Assembly: GCA_021200345.1 (NCBI GenBank)
Contig: JAJQGR010000095.1
Location: 1 to 10,530, forward strand
Direction: 5' to 3'
DNA: 10,530 nucleotides
From: Lachnospiraceae bacterium
GTDB taxonomy: Bacteria > Bacillota > Clostridia > Lachnospirales > Lachnospiraceae
How positions within the stretch are numbered: the stretch's first letter is position 1; each line of letters begins with the position of its first letter. This document shows, piece after piece, positions 1 to 5,823 of this stretch. A program made the position numbers and the translations under genes. The notes beneath the pieces are model-generated. The model had not been told where the DNA came from. It searched no databases and was given only the letters and a program-made list of their open reading frames with translations.

Positions 1-2130
1 GCATACATATCCCACCAGGGTGTCTCTGCCTAAAATATAAATTTCAGGTTCTTCCAGATCATTCAGCTCCGCCCAGCCATCGTCCAGTTCCTGTCTGGCT
101 TCCATAAGTTCCGCCCAGCCGTCATCCAGCTCCTGTCTGGCTTCCTTCAGCTTTTCTTCCGCCTCGGCAATAAGCTCGTTAAATTCCTCCACTCCATCCT
201 CATAAGCTGTCTCGCCGTCCAAAAGCTCCTGAATCGCATCCCTCAGCTGCTGCCAGCCGTCAGCAATCTGCTGCTCTCCATCCTCAATCTGTGCCCTGGC
301 GTCCTCCAGCTGGGTCCAGGCCTCCTCCAGCTGCGCCTTTGCTTCCTCCAGCAGCTGCATTCCCGCAAAGTATTCCGTCCAGCCGCTTTTGAGCTGACTC
401 TCCCCGGCATAATACTCCGCCAGCCCCTGCTCGTATGCCGCCTTTCCCTCATAATAAGAAGCCAGCCCGCTCTCGTACGCCGACAGACCGCTCTCGTACT
501 GTTCAATGATGGAGTCGATTGTGCCTAACAGCCCCTCCGTTCCAATGAGTTCGATGATTGCCAGAAGCGAATCCACGTCCGCTCCGCTCTCCTCCGATTC
601 AAAAAGCTCCAGAAGCTCTGACAAAGCCGAATCCACATCCAGATCAAAATCCAGTATTTCGTTCAGCTCATCCCCCAGATTCTCCTCCAGCCAGCTGCGG
701 ATCTCGTCCACAGAAACCGCAAGCTGCGAATTCGTTTCTGCCCCGTTTTGTTCCTGCAGCTGCCCGAAAGCCTCCTGCAGAGCCTCTCTTAATTCCTCAT
801 CGGTAATCATGTCCAGCAGTGTATCCAGATCCACTGTGCCGTCCTCGCTGCTCTCCAGATATTCCAGAATATCCAGAATGTCCGGATTCTCATCCAGGTA
901 GGACCGGACACTGACGCACAGATCATAAATCTCCTCCAACGCGTCCAGTTCGGCTTTTCCCTCCTCCAGCTGCGCCCAGGCTTCATTCAGCTGCGCGGCC
1001 GCGGACTGCAGCTGTGACCAGCCGGCGGAAAGCGAACTCTCCCCGTTTATCAGCTCATCATAGCCTGCCAGCGCCTGCTCCAGGCCCTCCTCATACTCTG
1101 CAAAACCCTCTTTGTACTCCGCAAGCCCCTCCTCATACTGTGCTTTCGCGACCGCAAGCTCCTCTTCAGCATCTAAAAGTTCCTGTCTGGCGGGCCAAAT
1201 CTGCGCCCGGCCATCTTCTATCTCAGCCCAGGCCTTTGCAAGCTCCTGCTCGCCCTCCGCTTTCTGTTCCTCCAGCTCCTGCTCCCCATCTAATAGCTCC
1301 TGCTCTCCATCCAAAAGCTCCTGCTCCCCGTCCGCATAGTCCCGCTCCCCGTCCAAAAGCTCCTCTTCAGCGTCAGTCACAATATCATTGTAGCGGGCAT
1401 AGACTGTCACAGTGGCAGTCTCCTCAAACAGGCTTTCCAGCGCATCCACGTAGGCATTATACTCATCAGAATAGATCTCCCACTCTCCCTGCAGAGAAAT
1501 GTACATTTCCGTATAATACTCAAAATCCAGGCTTTCGGGCAGCACATACATAAAGGAAGCCAGTTTTCCGTTGCCAATACTGGTGGTCCCCCGTTCCGTA
1601 TTCATATATAAAGGAGAAAACACCTTTCCCACCACGGTATAACTGCCGGGCAGAGTCTTTAGTGTATCTTCCTCATTTTCATCGGAAAAAGTGATCACAT
1701 CCCCGATTTCCGCTCCTGTAAAATACTGAGAATCGATGACGCACTCGTCCGTGCTCTCCGGCATTCTTCCTTCCACCAGCATCAGCTCATTGACGCCCTC
1801 TGTGATGCTGTGAACCCGGACGATCAGTTCGCCATCAGAAGTCTCCACAATGGCGTCATAATAAACGCTTCCCACCGCGGTCTGCGTCTCCTCAAGCGCC
1901 GCTACCTTCGCCACATCCTCCTCATCAATCCCATAGGTGGACAAAATGCGGAAATCATATAAATTATATTCCTCTGTAAAATGCTGGGCAGTCTTGATAA
2001 ACGCCGGTTCCGTGGCCATCAGCCCGCCAAAAAAAGCGGCGCCCAGCATCGTTATAATCATAATCGCCAGGAACCGCCCCATACTCTTTTTGACAGAACG
2101 ACCCAGCAGCTTTCTCATCATGCCGTTCAT
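1..2130 (-). CDS. FtsX-like ABC transporter permease with giant coiled-coil insert (3' part outside window)
   Basis: This is the membrane subunit of an ABC exporter-type complex, truncated by the window edge after 710 codons. It starts with ATG at 2130, only 4 bases after the stop of the ATPase gene, so the two are surely an operon. Residues 1-17 are basic and residues 18-40 form a membrane helix. Residues about 45-250 look like the extracytoplasmic MacB-type domain seen between helix 1 and the FtsX core. Residues about 252-400 and 546-692 are Glu/Gln/Ala-rich coiled coils of nearly equal length with repeats such as LLDGEQE and ELDDGWAEL. They flank an acidic helical cap (about 401-545). The sequence then returns to a folded domain (EIYILGRDTLVGYV). 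The remaining FtsX helices must lie to the left of the window. Substrate is unknown; peptide or lipid export, or envelope signalling, are family-level guesses. The start codon has only a weak ribosome site; Met4 or Met5 are alternatives. Confidence 0.9.
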   Translation of the reverse strand, partial: MNGMMRKLLGRSVKKSMGRFLAIMIITMLGAAFFGGLMATEPAFIKTAQHFTEEYNLYDFRILSTYGIDEEDVAKVAALEETQTAVGSVYYDAIVETSDGELIVRVHSITEGVNELMLVEGRMPESTDECVIDSQYFTGAEIGDVITFSDENEEDTLKTLPGSYTVVGKVFSPLYMNTERGTTSIGNGKLASFMYVLPESLDFEYYTEMYISLQGEWEIYSDEYNAYVDALESLFEETATVTVYARYNDIVTDAEEELLDGERDYADGEQELLDGEQELLDGEQELEEQKAEGEQELAKAWAEIEDGRAQIWPARQELLDAEEELAVAKAQYEEGLAEYKEGFAEYEEGLEQALAGYDELINGESSLSAGWSQLQSAAAQLNEAWAQLEEGKAELDALEEIYDLCVSVRSYLDENPDILDILEYLESSEDGTVDLDTLLDMITDEELREALQEAFGQLQEQNGAETNSQLAVSVDEIRSWLEENLGDELNEILDFDLDVDSALSELLELFESEESGADVDSLLAIIELIGTEGLLGTIDSIIEQYESGLSAYESGLASYYEGKAAYEQGLAEYYAGESQLKSGWTEYFAGMQLLEEAKAQLEEAWTQLEDARAQIEDGEQQIADGWQQLRDAIQELLDGETAYEDGVEEFNELIAEAEEKLKEARQELDDGWAELMEARQELDDGWAELNDLEEPEIYILGRDTLVGYVC
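61..144 (-). repeat. Two tandem 42-bp repeats in the permease gene
   Basis: Two adjacent 42-base units encode residues 663-676 and 677-690 of the permease. Both read EARQELDDGWAEL plus one further residue (M or N). The DNA copies are nearly identical, with a few third-position changes, so this is a fairly recent duplication within the descending coiled-coil arm rather than only protein-level similarity. Confidence 0.85.
1276..1359 (-). repeat. Four 21-bp (heptad) repeats in the permease gene
   Basis: Four consecutive 21-base units encode residues 258-285 as LLDGERD, YADGEQE, LLDGEQE and LLDGEQE. The period is exactly one coiled-coil heptad. The DNA units are similar but carry synonymous differences. 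They lie at the base of the ascending coiled-coil arm. Confidence 0.85.
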
Positions 2131-2134
2131 ACTT

Positions 2135-2839
2135 CTACCACTCAAATTTTTCCACAGGCGTGGGGTTCTCATTCAGATACATGCTGGATACCGTTCCGCT
2201 CTTGACCTGGATCACTCTGTCGGCCATGGCCGCCAGAGCTCCGTTGTGAGTGATGATAACCACCGTCATTTTTTTCTCCCGGCTGTAGTCCTGCAGCAAC
2301 TTGAGAATCGCCTTGCCGGTCACATAATCAAGAGCACCTGTGGGTTCATCGCAGAGCAACAGCTTGGGATTCTTGACAAGAGCCCTGGCAATGGCAACCC
2401 GCTGCTGCTCGCCGCCGGAAAGCTGCGCGGGGAAATTGGCCAGCCTGTGTCCCAGCCCTACGCTGTTTAAAATCTCCTCACTGTCCATGGAATTTTTGAC
2501 CAGCTGAGAGGCGATCTCCACATTTTCCAGCGCCGTCAGATTGGGAATCAGATTGTAAAACTGGAACACAAAACCGATATCCTCCCGTCTGTAGGCTGCC
2601 AGTTCCTTTTTATTCAGGGAAGAAATCTCCCTTCCGTCCAGGCGCACAGAACCGCTGGTCAGCGAATCCATTCCTCCCAGAATATTCAAAAGCGTGGTCT
2701 TACCCGCGCCGGAAGCACCCACAATAATACATATTTCGCCCTTTTCGATGGTGAAATTCACATCATGCAGAGCCTCCACCTCCACATCGCCGGTCTTATA
2801 TATTTTTCCAACATTTTCAAACGTTACATAACCGTCCAT
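2135..2839 (-). CDS. ABC transporter ATP-binding protein, MacB/LolD type
   Basis: This is the cytoplasmic ATPase that powers the adjacent FtsX-like permease. All the expected motifs of an ABC nucleotide-binding domain are intact in the 234-residue protein: Walker A GASGAGKT (41-48), Q-loop Gln93, signature LSGGEQQR (140-147), Walker B LLLCDEPTGALD (160-171) and switch His198. The length and the DEPTGALD wording fit the LolD/MacB/FtsE group, which pairs with FtsX-type permeases. I chose ATG at 2839 because AAGAAGG sits 6 bases upstream. An in-frame TTG at 2866 would add 9 residues but has a poorer ribosome site. The gene is first in its operon, behind a clear promoter, and the permease follows after 4 bases. 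Confidence 0.95.
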   Translation of the reverse strand: MDGYVTFENVGKIYKTGDVEVEALHDVNFTIEKGEICIIVGASGAGKTTLLNILGGMDSLTSGSVRLDGREISSLNKKELAAYRREDIGFVFQFYNLIPNLTALENVEIASQLVKNSMDSEEILNSVGLGHRLANFPAQLSGGEQQRVAIARALVKNPKLLLCDEPTGALDYVTGKAILKLLQDYSREKKMTVVIITHNGALAAMADRVIQVKSGTVSSMYLNENPTPVEKFEW

Positions 2840-2919
2840 GAAAAACCTTCTTTTCTTACCTGTCAAATTCCTGCAGTAAGCCCATCCTAAGCCGTCCCCT
2901 CTCAGTCATGCCTGTGACC

Positions 2920-2948
2920 AGTATAATTTTTTTCTTTTCCAAATTCAA
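2920..2948 (-). promoter_or_regulatory. Sigma-A-type promoter of the ABC transporter operon
   Basis: Reading the minus strand, a -35 box TTGAAT (2943-2948) and a -10 box TATACT (2920-2925) are separated by exactly 17 bases that are A-rich. Transcription would start near 2913, leaving a leader of about 75 bases before the ATPase start. The leader contains no obvious riboswitch or terminator. Confidence 0.75.
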
Positions 2949-2992
2949 CGCTTTTACGCCAATTTACTGTTTTTTTATCTTTCTGATTGTGT

Positions 2993-2998
2993 TATGAT
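2993..2998 (+). promoter_or_regulatory. Extended -10 promoter of the DUF6062 gene
   Basis: TATGAT at 2993-2998 is preceded by TGT, giving an extended -10 element (TGnTATGAT). The -35 region is only T-rich with no good hexamer, which is tolerated for extended -10 promoters. It lies about 45 bases before the ribosome site of the gene at 3047 and faces away from the ABC promoter on the other strand. Confidence 0.55.
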
Positions 2999-3046
2999 GA
3001 AACAAATAAAATTACGTGAACGCAGAAGAAACGGAGGTAATCCATT

Positions 3047-3808
3047 TTGAAAGAAAAGCTATACACCATCCCCCTGAATGAAGCGGTGGACGCCCAGGAC
3101 GAATGTCCCATCTGTTTCATCGAGCGAAAGCTGGAACAGGACACCATCGATTTTGTGCTGGGCAACAGCTCCTCCTACATGGAGAGCGATGTGCGCGCCG
3201 ACACTGACGAGGCGGGCTTTTGCCGCAAGCATTTCCAGAAAATGTACGACTACGGCAACTCCCTGGGCAACGCCTGGATTCTGAAAACCCACTATCGCAA
3301 AAAAATCGACGAGATGAAAGCAAAATTTGAGCAGGTTTCTCCCTCCAAAAGCTCTTTCAAGCTTTTCAAAAAGCCCGCCGCGGAAGGAGAGAACCCGCTG
3401 GTAGACTGGATTCACAGAGAAAATGAATCCTGCTATATCTGCAACCGTTTTAAGGATACCTACGACCGCTATATGGATACCTTCTTTTATCTGTACCGGG
3501 AGGATTCGGTTTTCCACGACAAGATTCTGAACAGCAAAGGCTTCTGCCTGACCCACTTTGGGGATCTGTGTGAAGCCGCGGACAAGTATTTAAAGCCCGG
3601 CGAGCGGGATCAGTTTTATAAGGAAATGGAAACGCTGATGACAGACAACATGGAGCGCATCTATGATGACGTATCCTGGTTTATCGAAAAATACGATTAC
3701 CGCAACAGAGACGCGGACTGGAAAAATTCCCGCGACGCCATCCAGCGCGGCATGCAGAACATGAAAGGCGGTTACCCTGCCGATCCCATTTACCGTCCTC
3801 AGAAATAA
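3047..3808 (+). CDS. DUF6062-type protein with duplicated CxxC...CxxH motifs
   Basis: This 253-residue soluble protein has no signal peptide or membrane segment. I recognise it as the DUF6062 family, common in Lachnospiraceae, whose function is unknown to me. It starts with TTG at 3047; the strong GGAGG at 3033-3037 with 9-base spacing fixes this, and no ATG lies nearby until residue 45. Two copies of one pattern are visible: Cys20-x2-Cys23 followed by Cys59-x2-His62 in GFCRKH, and Cys129-x2-Cys132 followed by Cys167-x2-His170 in GFCLTH. The spacing between the half sites is 36 and 35 residues. This looks like a tandem duplication of a zinc-binding-type unit, though metal binding is inferred. 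The C-terminal third is charged and helical. It may share a transcript with the gene at 3958, as no convincing terminator lies between. Confidence 0.88.
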   Translation: MKEKLYTIPLNEAVDAQDECPICFIERKLEQDTIDFVLGNSSSYMESDVRADTDEAGFCRKHFQKMYDYGNSLGNAWILKTHYRKKIDEMKAKFEQVSPSKSSFKLFKKPAAEGENPLVDWIHRENESCYICNRFKDTYDRYMDTFFYLYREDSVFHDKILNSKGFCLTHFGDLCEAADKYLKPGERDQFYKEMETLMTDNMERIYDDVSWFIEKYDYRNRDADWKNSRDAIQRGMQNMKGGYPADPIYRPQK

Positions 3809-3861
3809 GATATTTTGTAAAAAAAGCCAAAATTTTTAAGATATTTTTCATCATAAACAGC

Positions 3862-3889
3862 TTGTTTTTTCAAGGAAAAAGGGTACACT
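3862..3889 (+). promoter_or_regulatory. Probable sigma-A-type promoter of the small helical membrane protein gene
   Basis: TTGTTT (3862-3867) and TACACT (3884-3889) are spaced by 16 bases. The predicted start near 3896 gives a leader of about 60 bases. The match is fair, not strong. Confidence 0.45.
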
Positions 3890-3957
3890 GTAAGAAGATT
3901 GAAGCACACCAGTACCAATAATGATGAAAGAATCATCAGAAAGGGAGGACAACGCAT

Positions 3958-4401
3958 ATGAAAAAAAATGGTCATTTCTTACTGAAGCTGACAGCGGTCA
4001 GCGCCGCAGTATGCGGTATTTATCTTTACTTAAAAGACAAAGGCTACGTCACTGTTAAGGTCAGTAACAACACCGATTCCGCAAAGGAAAATGCTGACAG
4101 TCCTGAAGCTGACAGTGAAAAAACGTATGTCACCATAGATTCCACCAACCTGGTTGAAAAAGCGAAGGAGGTCGCCGATGACATCAAAAAGAAAACCGTA
4201 GAGACAGCCGGCGATGCCTGTGATAAGACAAAGGAGTGGGTGAAAAACGCAAAAGACGCCGCTTCTGACGCCGCAGAGGAAGCTGCACAGAAAGCCGCCG
4301 ATTCCATCGAGAAAGCCTGGTACTCCACCCAGGAGACCGCCGAAAAGGTAGAGCCTTTCTTTGATGTGGAAGAGGAAAGCCAGAAGGATGAATCACTTTA
4401 A
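3958..4401 (+). CDS. Small membrane-anchored Ala/Lys/Glu-rich helical protein (YtxH-like or LEA-like character)
   Basis: This 147-residue protein is not assigned to a family with certainty. A short basic start (MKKNGH) leads into one hydrophobic helix (about residues 7-26), then a mixed segment (27-62). A long amphipathic helix (about 65-133), rich in Ala, Lys, Glu and Asp, follows, with an acidic tail. The helix has the spacing of charged and Ala residues seen in YtxH-type and LEA-like stress proteins, but this is composition, not proof of homology. The ribosome site GGGAGG (3943-3948) lies 9 bases before the ATG, so the start is secure. Its last 9 bases overlap the 3' end of the MocR-type gene on the opposite strand. 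Cysteines are at 18 and 88. A role at the cell surface or in stress is a guess. Confidence 0.8.
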   Translation: MKKNGHFLLKLTAVSAAVCGIYLYLKDKGYVTVKVSNNTDSAKENADSPEADSEKTYVTIDSTNLVEKAKEVADDIKKKTVETAGDACDKTKEWVKNAKDAASDAAEEAAQKAADSIEKAWYSTQETAEKVEPFFDVEEESQKDESL

Positions 4402-5781
4402 TATTCCAAATGCCTCTTTCAGTGCGGCTATCCCTTTTTCAATCTCCTCCAGACTTAATCCCCCATATCGAATCAGAACCGTATGAGAATCCTTTTCCCT
4501 GGCATCCATAGGGTAAACTCTGATCTTACGCTCCGCGGCCGCCTTTACCAGCTCCTCCTGTGTACGTCCGTCCCTGGCAGTCAGGGTCAGAAAGGTGCCC
4601 GCATTCTCTCCGCCGACGACAAATTGTCGGCGGAATGGCTTTAACTGCTGCATTAAAAAATCATGCTTGGCGCGATAGCATTTGCGCATCCGGTTTAAAT
4701 GACGTTCAAAATGTCCCTCCACCATAAACTGCCGCAGAGTACTCTGATCCATCCGGGGCACCGTGGAGGAAAAAAAGCGGTATTGCTGCTGATAAATTTT
4801 GAGTAAAGGATCCGGCAAAGCCAGAAAGCTGATACGGATAGCGGGAGCAATGGCTTTGGAAAAGGTACCTATATAAATGACCTTTTCCTCACTGTCAATG
4901 GACTGCAGACAGGGAACAGGCTTTCCCTTATAACGGAATTCGCTGTCGTGGTCATCCTCGATGATATAGCGATCCGGTTCCTGATTTGCCCACGCAAGCA
5001 GCTCCTGGCGGCGGCCAATGGGCATCACAATTCCCGTGGGATACTGGTGGGATGGCATAACATAAGCGATCTGCGCACCGCTCTGCTGCAGCTCCCCAAC
5101 TCTCATGCCCTGCCGGTCCATGGAAATGGTACTGATCCGAAAACCACAGCTTTCAAAGCACAGAAAGGCCTTCTGGTAGGTAGGGCTCTCCAGGGCAATA
5201 TGTCTCCGATTTCCCAGAATTTTCTCCAGCAAAAGCAAAAGATATTCGTTTCCCGCTCCCACAATCAGCTGCTCCGGTAAAATATGCGCGCCTCTGGAGC
5301 TGTGCAGATAGCCGGCGATGGTCTCTCGTAAGGAAAAATCTCCCTGTGGATCTCCCAGAGAAAAAAGACTGCTGTTATCCTGAGAAAGCAGAGAACGGTT
5401 GATCTTTCTCCATGTGCTGAAAGGGAACTGCTCCATATCCACCGCCGCCGTGGAAAAATCCACCTCATATTTTTCTTTCACCGGCCGGGATCCATGGGAC
5501 GGTTTTTTTAATTCATCAAAGCCATACAGCTCCCGCACGTTTCCCACATAGTAGCCGCTGCCGGGTCTGGATTCCAGATAGCCCTCACTGACCAACTGGC
5601 CGTAGGCTAAGTCCACAGTAGTGCGGCTGATCTGCAGATTCTGAGCCAGAGTACGGGTGGAGGGAAGCTTCTCCCCCCGGGGAAGCTTCCCTCCTTTGAT
5701 TTCCTGTTTAATATAATCGTAGATTTGCTCATACAGATGGGCGGAGCCCTGTTCAGTGTTGAGCTGTATCATCAGGTCCAT
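4393..5781 (-). CDS. MocR/GabR-type transcriptional regulator (GntR winged helix plus aminotransferase fold)
   Basis: This 462-residue protein has a GntR-type DNA-binding domain at residues about 8-80 (LYEQIYDYIKQEI, LPSTRTLAQNLQISRTTV and the wing GYLESRPGSGYYV). A class I aminotransferase-like domain follows from about 105 to the end. The PLP lysine is Lys309 in GTFSKAIAPAIR, and the cofactor loop reads IEDDHDSEFRY (274-284). As I recall, the usual family loop has Tyr where His278 is here. MocR proteins use PLP as an effector-sensing cofactor rather than for catalysis; known members control pdxST or GABA genes. Neither pathway is visible here, so the target is unknown. The gene starts 42 bases after glnS, with no separate strong promoter or terminator between, so read-through from glnS is likely. 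ATG at 5781 has AAGGAAATAGG upstream; Met4 is an alternative. Confidence 0.92.
   Translation of the reverse strand: MDLMIQLNTEQGSAHLYEQIYDYIKQEIKGGKLPRGEKLPSTRTLAQNLQISRTTVDLAYGQLVSEGYLESRPGSGYYVGNVRELYGFDELKKPSHGSRPVKEKYEVDFSTAAVDMEQFPFSTWRKINRSLLSQDNSSLFSLGDPQGDFSLRETIAGYLHSSRGAHILPEQLIVGAGNEYLLLLLEKILGNRRHIALESPTYQKAFLCFESCGFRISTISMDRQGMRVGELQQSGAQIAYVMPSHQYPTGIVMPIGRRQELLAWANQEPDRYIIEDDHDSEFRYKGKPVPCLQSIDSEEKVIYIGTFSKAIAPAIRISFLALPDPLLKIYQQQYRFFSSTVPRMDQSTLRQFMVEGHFERHLNRMRKCYRAKHDFLMQQLKPFRRQFVVGGENAGTFLTLTARDGRTQEELVKAAAERKIRVYPMDAREKDSHTVLIRYGGLSLEEIEKGIAALKEAFGILK
5660..5693 (-). repeat. Perfect 12-bp inverted repeat inside the 5' end of the MocR-type gene
   Basis: Arms of 12 bases (5660-5671 and 5682-5693) are perfectly complementary and enclose a 10-base C/G-rich centre. 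Each arm contains the palindrome AAGCTT. The segment encodes KLPRGEKLPS near the start of the winged helix, so part of the symmetry follows from the repeated Lys-Leu-Pro. The mRNA could form a very stable hairpin about 90-120 bases after the start codon. Confidence 0.7.
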
Positions 5782-5823
5782 ATCCTATTTCCTTACTACA
5801 TCCGGAATTTACCGTACAAAACA

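Noticed and set aside
1014..1553. A 179-codon open frame on the plus strand rich in Pro, Ala and Ser
   Set aside because: It is antisense to the repetitive coiled-coil part of the permease, and its composition follows from the complementary codons. No ribosome site or family resemblance was seen.
3059..3556. A 165-codon open frame antisense to the DUF6062-type gene
   Set aside because: The plus-strand gene has a strong ribosome site, conserved-looking Cys/His motifs and a normal length; the antisense frame has none of these.
3806..3847. Eleven-base direct repeat TAAGATATTTT at 3806 and 3837
   Set aside because: It is very AT-rich in an AT-rich gap and one copy includes the stop codon. No terminator or operator symmetry accompanies it.
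3864..3886. Resemblance to a sigma-B stress promoter (GTTT ... GGGTA) before the stress-like helical protein gene
   Set aside because: The gap between the boxes is about one base short of the Bacillus pattern, and this kind of organism is not expected to carry sigma-B. A fair sigma-A-type promoter covers the same bases.
3958..4020. Lipoprotein signal in the small helical protein (SAAVC, Cys18)
   Set aside because: The residue before Cys is Val, which does not fit a lipobox, and the hydrophobic stretch continues past the cysteine. A simple membrane anchor fits better.
4610..4633. Eight-base perfect inverted repeat (CCGCCGAC ... GTCGGCGG) inside the MocR-type gene
   Set aside because: It is short, GC-rich and within well-conserved coding sequence, with no T-run; chance is a sufficient explanation.
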